A program made the position numbers and the translations under genes. A stretch of DNA of 64,000 nt from Phalacrocorax aristotelis. Lineage: Eukaryota > Chordata > Aves > Suliformes > Phalacrocoracidae. The stretch lies in assembly GCF_949628215.1 (NCBI RefSeq), contig NC_134280.1, positions 53,594,621-53,658,620 on the forward strand, in the 5' to 3' direction. The notes under the pieces were generated by a model. The model saw only the letters and a program-made list of their open reading frames with translations, did no database searches and was not told the DNA's origin. Positions within the stretch are counted from its first letter, which is position 1, and the number at the start of each line of letters is the position of its first letter. This document shows positions 48,801 through 60,800 of this stretch, one piece after another.

Positions 48801-51800
48801 GGGACTGTAGATTTATTTCAATTAGATTATTGGATTGTGCAGTTACCCAAAAGCATAGGCATTTCAGACCTCCAGGATGTTACTTGGAGTTCTATTAAGA
48901 AACATGGTATCTAAGCCAGACAAGACATAGCTGATATCTCCCTGACTTTCACCACTCTGTTCTGTTTTCTGGATGATTTGAAGTTTAGCAATGCTGCAGA
49001 ACTGTAATTGTGTCATGGTTGAGAGAGAGCGGTGGCAAGTCTGGAAATATTTTTTTCCAATCTGCAGTTTCGCTGTGAATGGGCGTTGTTCTGGCATTGA
49101 ACTGCCATTTTAAGCAGCTACCAGAGTTGTTTCAGCAATTCTTTATCAAGGTTAAAAGGAAGAAGACAATAAGAGACAATCCTAGATTGTTTCTCTGTTT
49201 AAGTAAGGGAAATGATCTTGCTTGAACCCACTTGATGAACCTTTCAAGAAGGTATCATTTACTGAACTAATTTTCACTGTTCTTTCATTTAACGTAAGGT
49301 TCAACATTGAACTACCAAAGCTAAGGCACTTTGTTTGCTTGGATGGGGGAAAGATGAAAGGTCCCATTTTTTGGTTTTGTCTAGGCTGCTGTTCATATTC
49401 TTATTTGCATCTTCTTAATCTGTGTATTATCTCATGACTTCACAGGCCAACATAATAGACATATCACCATATTTGTTCAAGGCCCATTTAGCTATGCAGC
49501 AAGGAACGGTTACGAGCCATAGATCTGACTTGTTTGCTTGCAGTAAAAGTCTGCTAATGCTGTAAGCTAGATAATGTTAAAAAAAATATTTATTTGCCAT
49601 TTACCCTTTTGCTACTCCAAGCAAATGTCATGTTAGGGTTCCAGTTATTGCATTTGTAGACAAATCCAAATAGCTTGGTAGTTGTGTTTATTCATTATAC
49701 AGGCTTGTTTAGGCTGTAGGGCTTTTACTGAGCTCTGCTGTGAGTCACAGATCAAATATTTGTAGATTATATAATACCACTTACAATTAGATGAACTCCT
49801 ATTAATCAGTTACCATGAGCTAATTGGCCTAGAGGATTAACATGCCTAAATAAAAAGCTACTTCAACATACCAGCACATACCCAAGCACAGTAACTGTAG
49901 TCCTAATGTCTCATTTCCTGCAGGAGAGTGGTAATATCTAAAAATCTTTTATCAACATCTTTCAACATATGCTCACAAAGTACTAACATGTTTTCATTAC
50001 AACTTGGAGCTACAGAGTACAAGTAAGAGTAACTCTTGTGGGAAACTTACAACAATCCTTTTCAACGGTTTTTTTTCACACTTTTTGCGAATAACACGAT
50101 CTTTTTCCCCAAGTGGAGCAGAGTCATTCAGTAAACACCCTGCCTTCTGTAAGTGGCCTGTTGTCTGCCTGAGGTCTTTGCTCTGAATACACACAGTTCA
50201 TGAAGTAGGAGGAATAGCAGTAAGTCAAAGACAATATACTCTTCATTTGCCAGATCTGAGGATAAATGATTAGGTAAGGTACACGGATTAGTAAATCGGG
50301 ACCAACTTATTACACTGTGGAGTTCTTTGAAAGGATCTATTTAAAACTTATTGCATCTACTACTCATGATAAACAAGGGAATACATACAAAATGACAAGC
50401 CTTAAAAATATAAAAATAAAGATGGAGTATAAACTGATTTCCTTTGTAAAAAGATTTCCTGCTCTCCATTTTTTAGAAAGCACAAGTATTTATCTCAGAG
50501 AGAATGCACACTTACCATCCTTTCCACAATTATGATCTTTGGTCCAAGTTGTTTGTGAATTGCAAAAATATGTATAAGTCTAAGTGTAAACACCATAAAA
50601 TCAATGGCAAGTATCGTACGGCCAGTTTGAAAAGTCGAGTTCAGCATCCTGCAGAATACATGAAATGAAATATCAGGTCTCAGCAAGTACTCCTGAGAAG
50701 CATTTTCTCAAACATTACACTCAGTTTCCGGGCATAGTCTAGTTAGGAAAAGGCAAGTGCTTCAGTGCTGTGGCTGCATAAGCCTGTAAGAGGAATATAA
50801 CATAATGTCTGTGCATTGATGAGAAAGAGCCACAAGATGGAGGGATGCTGTATTCTCTGTCTTGGCTTCAATGAGATTTATTTTTAAAAAATTTATACAT
50901 TGTATAAAAGTGATTGCCAGAAACTGGGCGGGGGGGGGGGGGGAAGCAGAGCTTTTCTGTACATGTGTTTGAATATACCAATATGTCTTTTTGTGGTCTC
51001 CGGAGCAACTTCTATGATTCCACAGAATTTTAGAGGCTTTTATTGCAGAAACATGTTGCAAAGCTTCTAACAGTAAATATCACAGCCTGTCCTTATACAC
51101 ACATGACTCTCCTGTCAGTTGACATACATAGCCCTTGCTACTGATGCTGACCACATCACACATAACAGATATATACCTGCAGGTTACCCCAATTATGAAG
51201 AGGAAGATGGTCACCATATCACATTTATTCCAGTTATCCTCCACATACAGTTTAATTTTTTTAATTAAATTTGTGTCTTCATCTGTGTAGAAACTCTGAA
51301 AAAGATAAATAATCATTGGTATTGATCTGTTTCCAGTTTCACTACTTCATTGTGAGTTTTAACATAATACATGTTTCCTTATTCTCTTTCATTGCAAAGA
51401 CCAAAACCAAATTCCTAGTGTAATAGGGAAAAAAGCATGAAAACATAAGCTTGGTGTACTGTCTTAAAACACAAAAGCTGGATGAAAAAGAACAAAAATA
51501 AATTCTTTTTGTTCTTGTAATATTAGCCTTAAGAATTTTTGAGGACTGATTTAAGATTTTGTCAGCATTTGGGCTGTTAAACAATACAACAACTTCCAGT
51601 CAAAGTTCAGTTTCTAGATGTTGCTATGTAAACAGCATGAACAGATTTGGCATTTGTATATGGGAATTGTCAGCGAGCGCACATTTGATTATGTAAGCAA
51701 AGAGGTAGGTTTCTTAACTGGGTTTTAGCCTGGCACTCTTCATGTTTTGCAGGTTTATAATGAAATGTTCTTTGCTCCAAATATTTTCCATGTCTTCCTG

Positions 51801-54800
51801 TCATTATGGCCTTGCTGCAACATTTGAAATAAATTGTAATAAACCGGGATCCCCTTCACTATGCCTATTGCTTAAATAATGAACACCTATTTGTTCTTCC
51901 AGAGTAAATGCTTATAACTGCTTTTTGTGTCTAAAGAGGACAGCTTTATGCACCCACAGTTGGCAACACACTAGCAGCATTGTTCACACATTATTTTGGT
52001 GTTGAGCTGAGGACATTCCAAAAACAGTAACTGGGAGGTTAATAGAGAAGGGGGTTTTGTTTGGTTTTGGGTTGGTTTGGTTTTGGTTTTGTTTTAAGAA
52101 TAGCAAACCAAAACAAAGACCTGCTAATGTTTTGAGTTGAGAGTGTTTCAGCAAAAACACAAATCACATGAATTAATTTACCTTTTTTTTTTTAAACAGT
52201 CCCCAGTGGGGAAGAATCTCTTAAAAGTATGTAGAGTTGTCTGCTGTGTTTCCAGGTGTAGAATGTAACTGCCAACTTACATTATTTGTGGTGTGAGGAC
52301 CTAGTTCTGGGGAGTGAAATCAGAGAGATGCTTTGCTAACTGAAGGACACCTGAATCTTAGCAGCCCTCTTGATTTGGCTATGGCTGGAGTAGGATGGAA
52401 AAACAGAGGTGCTGCTGCGGGTTTATGTGGTGGAGGAAGAGCTTGCTCTGGGAGAGAGAGGTGGAGTGTTTTGGATGAGGTAAGTTCTGTATTGCTCATC
52501 TGTGCAAAACTGCACCTGACACTTGAAATCTTCAAGCTAGTACAGTTATACAGATTGTAAATCTATTAAAAATATTGCCTTAAGTTTTATTGTGTTTATT
52601 ACTAAGATGTTGTAAGTTACTGACCTGTCGGATTTCTTCCAAGACCAGGGTAAAAACCCAGAAGTAAAGTATAATTTCTTTAGCAGATGGACCCTCAGGT
52701 GGAGGTGGTTTAAAGTCCAGTAAAAGGACATAAGTAAACAGAAACAGAAAAGCAAAGTACATTATAACATTCCCCATAAATACAGTTACAGGGGCACTCC
52801 AGAATTTTCTCCACCGGGTAAGCATGAACGTCGCCCACGCTGTGTTTTCAGAAGGGTTCTGCTTTTCCGATTTACCATTTCCTCTGCAAAACAAAAAGAA
52901 TATAGGCTTGGTGACTATTTCCTAAAATTAGTTCATTGGAATACGCTCAGTATTTTTCTATATAAAGCCTCTTGTAAGATAGTAACAGACAGATGCTGGG
53001 GACGGGGGGAAGGGGGTGGGAAGGAGGAAGGCTGTAGAAATCAGACCAATCACGTTACCATTGCAGAAGAACTATTTCAAGTCAAAAAGAAGGTTTTGAA
53101 AAACAAAATCGCATCAAACTTAAATGCGTATTCTTGTAATTTCCAATTTGATGTGTTAATTTTATTTGTAACTTCATCGTGTTCCTACATGTAGTATAAA
53201 CTGTGCAAATACACGAGGAGAGGGGGAGGTGGGCTAATTGCTCTTTATCATCCTAAATAATAGGAAAAAAACCCAAATGGCCAATGTAGCTTGTGAGGCA
53301 GTTCTTAATTATTTTGGCTCTAAAAATTTCTTGCAGTGTTTGCATGCAGAAGTTCTTGTTGTTGCTGTGACTTTAAACAATTCTTTTAGAGACTTGTTAA
53401 ACAATTCCTCTTTTTGACCCAGTCTCAAAAATGCTGGATCATACTAAGCATGTGTTTCCTGACTACCCTTGCTGAAGTCTGAGAGAACTACTGAAAGAAT
53501 ACTTCAGCCCTTTACATGACTGTAAGCACTGGCATCTTGCCCTTTATGATTACAGTAAATTGCAGAAAAAGTATATAGAAGCCTTTTAGCAAAACAAGTT
53601 GACCTCAAAAATTATTTATTAAGATAATCTTTGACTATTGTGGAATTACGCAAATATTTTGGTAACGGAAGGGAAATTTGACATCTACATCTACAGTTGT
53701 TTTGGCTGTGTTTTGGAACATGAAGTGCTATCTATTGGAAATATAAATTATCCTGTGCAGAAAATGCAAGTTCCCTGTATCTGATAGCAATCTGATCTTA
53801 ATGTGAGACTTTCTTTGCATGTAAACTGCTCTCCTGTGTAAGCTAGGGATGTTACCAGATCTTTAATTTTGTGATTCTAACTCTGAGAGGTGTGATCTCT
53901 AGGTATGTTTTCCCTTGTTTTCAGTAGGGTATGTTTTCAATTTCACATTGCAAAAAATAAACAATGACTCTTCACTGGTTTTTAATTTCCCCTGACATTC
54001 TTGCTAATTATTAAATACATTTGTTACAAGGAAAAGTTTCTCCTCACAGCCAGCCTTTTCTGTGTCGCTGATTCTGTACTACCTCTCAATTTATGACAAC
54101 ATAAGACAGTCCCATGGTAAAAGGCTAATATGATAAACGGATAATTGCAGCTTTACTGTAAGATGCTGAAATAGATCCAGGAGAGACCCTCTTTGTTAAA
54201 ATAAATTGCTAAGTTAATGGCCATTGGAATGCACAACGTAATGACCAAACCACGCTTCACTCAGGATGTGTAAGTGCTTTATGACATTTCTTACAAATAG
54301 CTCCCAAGAGGCAGATGCTTTTACACCTATTTTATAGGTTAAGGAGGGAGAGGGGAAAAACTAATGATCTTCTCTAATGTACCAGCAGTTAAATGCCAGA
54401 GGTAAAAATAGAACCTAATAACTCTGACTTGGTCCAGCACTTCATAGTGCAGATGATGCTTCCTCGCTACCATTGTTCACATATTTCTGAAGTTCTCTTT
54501 AAATTACTGAAAAGCACGTGCTTAATACAAGTGGCTATTTAGCCATTAAGAGGACTTTGTGCTAATCAAAAGTCTTTCTATCCTGACTTGTGGCCTCCCA
54601 GGTTTTGATGATATGTGTGTGGCAGAGGTATAGGATAGGATTCAGAAGTTCTGAATCACAGATCTATGAAGGACCGCGAGCAACTAACAAAATATTTGTT
54701 CTCAGTTACCCATTTGTGTAATGCTCCCTCTAACTCAAAAGTTTGTTGTTGTAATTCAGGTTCCTCAGGGCCCATCTTTTTAAAATACAAATGAAGAGCA

Positions 54801-57800
54801 CTGGCATGGTGGGAAGCTGACAATACAAATTTGCCAGGTACTGACATTGGCAAGTACTTCTGTTGCTGCCTTTGTAGGAAAGTATGTAGTGATGCACTCA
54901 AATAATGTGAGGTTTTGCTGAGAACCTTCTTTCTGCTCAGCTTGGTAATCTGGTAAGGGCTTAGTTCCTAAATCCAATGTGTATCAGCCATCATGAGCTG
55001 AAGGGAATCTCAGGAAATGCTTTCTCATTTCCCACGTATTAAACAGATACCTTGTTCTGTAGAAATTACCTGCTCAGAACCAGTAAAGTTGTGTCCCCTT
55101 GAAACAGTGATATATATCTGTTTATTTTCTATATTCCTTTTAGAGAGCAACAACAGCAGTAATCAGAGAGCACAGCACTTTCTGAGGAGTAATGATTTCC
55201 TCAGTCCTTCAGCTGCTCCTTAGATCGTTAGCTGGTCACTAACCCACAAGAAGCGTCCTGTTCTTTGTTGTCATGAAAGTTATATTAACTAATGAGTTTA
55301 AACTTACCTGTCTTCTTCCTTGGAAAAAAACAGAGTCCTCTCTGTATCTAAACTGTCCAGCTCTCTAAATGGCTCTGGCTCATTCTTTGATTGCTTTTCC
55401 TCACTGTAAGGAAATAAACTTATTAGTTGAAAGACGATGGCTAGCAATTTTTCACTATGCAATTGGCAGTCATACAGAACTGCTAGCATGTATTTATCTT
55501 GAACTTGCTCCACTGAGAAGCTGTCAAACAATACATGAGCCTTAGCTCTGCAAATTCTGCTTAATTCTAAGGAGAAGGCTGAAGTCCCCCAAACGATTCA
55601 GAGAAGTGGTAATTGGCATGCTTCACAAAAATGAAGCATGACGCTCAGTTTCCTCAAGTTACTTAGGTTTTGAGCAGAAACAAACCCCTCAGTCCTAGAA
55701 GACAATACCCCAATGCTCTGTTCCTGGTTACTCTTAGTAGCAATTAAGACAGGAAATACAGAGGGAACATGGTGTCAACTCTTGCATTTCCAGAGAAAGG
55801 AGGCAAAAAATGTCCTCAACAGAACAATTTAGGAAAGGTTTACTTTAATTATGAATCCTAATTTCAACCTTTCCATGAAAACTTTGCCAAAATTTCACAT
55901 TAAATTACTTGAATTTGTGAATCTGGCAGCCACTATGACAAGAAGGTCACCTTTAGTGATACTGGCAGAAGGAAAGTCTTAAGTCAGCAGGGCCAAACAA
56001 GTTTACCTCTTGCTTTTTAAGTAGTTTACCAGTTAAGAAGCATATATTTCAATAGCTTGTCATCCCATAATGCCAATTCTGATGATTTTTATATGATTCT
56101 CACAGTATTAGGAGGTTTTCTTAAAGTTTCACTTCCTGGATTCTTAGGACTGGCTAAGCATCTTGGCTGCTTTTTTGGTGGGGGGTGTTGGGTTTTGGTG
56201 GTGGGGTTTTTTTGTTTTGTTTTTAAAGAAAACCTAAGATTCTAGCCATTTTCACTTTGAAAAAAAGCTGAAAATATGAACTCCAGAGCTATACCTGCAG
56301 AAGACTAACAAAGAGATCTCATAAGATATTGAATTTTAAAATCTTAATTGATTTCACATCAGTCCTGTGTTTTTAAGCTTGACTTATGGTTTTCAAAGCT
56401 TGTGGCTGATATACTGCTTTGTGATGGCTGTTTCCCTTGATAAGATACAAGGCTTGTGGCTGATAATACTGCTTTATGATGGGCATTTTTCTAGATAAGA
56501 TACTTAGGTTTGAACCAGGCATCTCCAAATCTAGAAATATATGTTGCTACACCTGTAGATATTCTATGCATTACTGTGTAGAATCTGGAGCTGACAGTAT
56601 TCCAGCAGGCTTTTCTGTGGACTGTGCAAAATATAAGTGATCTGCGTGAAACCATGGTATTGATCTTTTAAGTATTAGAATAGGCACTAGCACAGGACAC
56701 ACAAATCACTTAGTCCCATAGAAAACTGGTCGGGTTAATAGTGGTGCAGTCCTTCTGTTGACACTCTGAGGTGATATTACTATTTTTATCACTTAGGTGA
56801 AAAATTTTGAGTCTGGATATTTTCATGGATTATTTTTAATTCCTTATCTCTTGTACCCAGATAGATCTGTTTGTACCTGAATGCTATTAAATTTGTGTAG
56901 ATTAGGAAAGGGCACCAGAATCCACAGATTAACTTCAGGATCTGTGTACTTGTAGATATGTCTCCCCACCATATTTTTGTCAGGAAGGCCTGAAAGTCAA
57001 GAAAACGAGATGGCTTTAACATCACAAAAAACATACTTGCAGATAAACTGCATGTGTGTTCTGTGGCTCCTAAAACAGCAAGTGCTCTGGAAACCTAAAG
57101 AGCAGGCTCACCTTCAGCGCCAAGAGGTGCTCTGTGCATCTTTCTGCGGATGTTGTTGAGTATGCAAAGAGTTATGAAGAGGACAGTGGAAAGAACAGCA
57201 AGACAGAATTAAGCAACACCTGTATAGTAGTAAGAAAGTGCAAGTTAGGCACTGGGAGCTAAAAGCACCGTCACTCTTAATTTAGCTTTGTGTATGTGGA
57301 GAGAACTCAGGTTGTAAGGGCAAAGCGGAATAGTAATTTGATTTAACTTTTATCAGTGAGCTCGTCCTGGAATCTGAATGAGTTACCTCACATCTTGGAG
57401 AAGCTTCATTATGCCTCAGGCAGATTTAAAGTGCTTTCCTGATGCTTCTCTGCAAGCAAGGAAGGAAGAAAAAGCACAGGATAGAATAAGGGCTAAACCT
57501 TCTTTTGAGTGCACTGGTCTGCAGGCTAGCTGGATGGAAGGGAGGGCAAAAAGGGAACTGTGTTTCTTTGTCAAGGGTGCAGTATAGCATCCTCTTCGTA
57601 TGGCGCTAGGGAGAGGGAAGAGTCCCCTCTCCAAAGAATGTCTCTTAGGGGAATACATTTCATTGGGTTGTTCACTTGCTGTGCTATCTTCCTCTGTGTC
57701 CAACATCATGCTTAAAGGTCCTAGAGGTAGAGGTGGTGAGGGAGAGGTCTGTAAAACTCACCTGGACACCATCATGAGCAAAGAAAGACTTTGCATCTGC

Positions 57801-60800
57801 TTCTGTAGCCAGCTTAAGGCAGGTGGTTTTGCTCCAGTACTGATTTTTCCTCACCAACAGAGCAAATGCTCTCTCCTCGCTGTTGTGGTAGCATTCACTA
57901 AACAGTTCTGCCAAATGAAGGAAATGTAGACAAATGGATCTTGTAATTTAAAAGAAAAAAAATTAAAAGATGAATGTAAGGCAAGAAAGTCATGTGTGTA
58001 GGGTGCAGCACAATGGCAGCAAAGCCTGATCACTGCCAGGTGTTCCTTGCTGCACCAGAGATTTCTGCAAGGCTGAAGTAGTTGAAAACAGCCTGAGAGA
58101 GCTAAGAGGTGGGACGGAGAGAGGAACGATGCTGGACACAAGAATAACTTGCTATGGCTTTATGCATGTGTGTACATGTGTTGGGGCAGACGGCCAATGA
58201 AATAGATTTGCCTTGGTGAAAAAAAATCACTGTAGTCTTAAAATTCCCACTATTTGCAGAAAGATATGGAGTAAATATCTCAGTAACTCCCTCTCACCTC
58301 TTTCTATCTGCATGCTCCCTTCTCAGGTTGGGGCCTGTAACAGTTTGGGTTGGGTTTTTCCCAATTGTTTGATCTAAGGAGAAATTCTTCTTTCTTGGTT
58401 CTTCTACAGACTGTATAAAAAACTTCTTGGAAACATGTCAGTATTTGTTATAGTCCCTCATCTGTAGCTGCCTCATGTGGAGGTTTAAGCAAAGTGAAGC
58501 ATAACTGTATCTCTTGGGTGATGCTCTTACACTTTGAAGGATGAGTTGCCAGGAGGCCCCCACTCTCTGGGATAGACTAAACAAAGGGAGCGGCTCAGCT
58601 TTGGCTCGTAACCAACAAATCCTTGGTTTTAAGACATAGCTATTTGACATAAAATAATATTAGACTTGGTAGAGTGTTGTGGTGTAATTTTGCTTCCAGA
58701 GAAGCCGGTCCTGGAACTCAGAAACTAGGATAAGCAGTCAAAAAAGTCAAGGTTTTCTCATTGGACAAGATCTGACTTCTCGTGTGTGTTTCATTCTGCT
58801 GATTCACTTGATTATGTCACTACCTTTCCCAGGCCAGCCTACACCTTGTTACACTGTGAGGGCTGGGGAAAGGATCAAGTTCACTTAAAATAAGCTGATA
58901 TACAGGCATCTTTTGTGGTTGATATGTTGTATTTATCATTCTTAAAGAATGTTTGCTCTACTTAATATTGACAGGGTTATCCAGGCCAGAAATTGAGGAT
59001 CTGATCTAATACTTACCAAAGCCAAGGAGCAGATTTCTGTGTATTGGATTAGGCCCTGTAGTTCCATGACTAAATTACTGGGGCCCTGTGATTATATGGG
59101 AACCTGACTTTTATGTTTTGTAAATAATATTGGCCCTGTGAGAAGAGGTGAGAATGTGATCTGTGTATAAATAATGTAGCAAAGCCTGCATGAGCCATCA
59201 GCTGCTTGATGTACAAGCTCTAAGGGGAGAGAAAAAGACTCTGCGTTTCCATGTGTGGCATTCTTTAAAGCCCTCTGTTCATAGCAGTTCTGCTTTCAGG
59301 TATGAATTAGATTGAAGTCAGATCAGCGGAGAAGCTTGTGTGCAGACATCTGTTTTTAAACCAGGCAAAGGGGAGAGGGCTTCGCATTCTGGCATTGCAG
59401 ATGCCTGAATGCTTATTGCTGGAGGGAGGGACAGCTTGTCTGCTGTGAAACCAGTCTGAGCCTCACTGCAGTTTTGCAGTGCAGCTAGCTCTCTTCTGGG
59501 TGAGGTAATCTCAAATTATTTTTAGCAGCAAAGACAAACTTTAAAACTTGTTGCTCTAGTGGCCCTTAGAGAGCAAGCTTGATATTGCAGGAAAACTAGG
59601 CTGCTGTGAGCCTGGAAGTACTTTGCTTATTCTGTCTCTCCCATCACTGTAACACACCTTGTGCTAAGGCCAGAGACTTAAAATACAAACATGCAGCAGG
59701 AGCAGCATCCCAGGGGCCAGTCTTGGAACACTGATTTTTCCAAAATGATTGGTTTTTAAGTCCTGTTTCTGTGGTATTTGAATGTTTGGGACTGCCTGTG
59801 CTGCAAGGCTGTTAAGTTATTCATGACAGTTGACTTTTCACAAGGGAAACAGCACTTTTTTCACTTGCTTGCCTTGCAGTAGAAGTTACTTCTTACATTT
59901 TTGATGCTGTTAAAAAGGTTCTGTTACTTACCAACAGCGAGCTGCTCATACTTGGCCTCTTTCATTATATACGCTACTTCAGTCTCTGTCTCCAGGCGGG
60001 ACATCTCTTTAAGAATCTTGCAGGCTGCCAGAGCTGAAGCTACACCCTCCTGACCCTGTATAATTGAAAGGGGGGCTGCTGTTACTGTACACTGGAGGGC
60101 ATTTCTGAACTGGGGGGACTTCACTAACGAACATGTCTAACCAAAAAAACAGAACAAAAAAAATCAAGCATGTCTCCCCTTTGAAGAATCTTCCCTTAAA
60201 TATAGACTTGAAAGTCCAAATATTGATCAAAATGACAGTTCTGGTGATATTTGAGAAATGAAAACCACATATTGGTAGTTCTTGTGCCTTATAAGGCTGG
60301 ACATTTCTAGGTTTGGTTGACTTTAGAGTAGCGTCGTTTGGGGTAGGAGTCAAAGACTGAAAGAAGAAGAATGCATTATGGAAATAGAGCAAAACAGTCT
60401 CACAGTGCCAAGATACCTCAAATGAGGCTATGCTGAGGAAAGGAGGAGCACAGCTGGCAGAGGCACAACAGTGGCACCCAGCAGAGAAATGTGCCTTCTG
60501 GTAATAGGGCTCCACAAACACAAGGCCCTGCAAGGTGCAGATGTGTCTGCATGCACACGGACACACACTCACTGGCTGAAGAGCTGTGCTGCAGTTTGTC
60601 CCTCCCCATGACTCCCCCCTGCCAGATGCAGCCATTTGGAAGCTCAGGGATGGGGCCTGATAGCTGTGTCTGGCTCTTGGTGGAGAGGGAAGCCATGGCA
60701 TTGCACTGCAGATGCACGAGACAGGGCTTTGGTTGTGGAGATTGTAAAACAGAAGCCAATTATGCCAGCTTGAAGCTCAGCCTTTGAGAGCGTGATGCTG

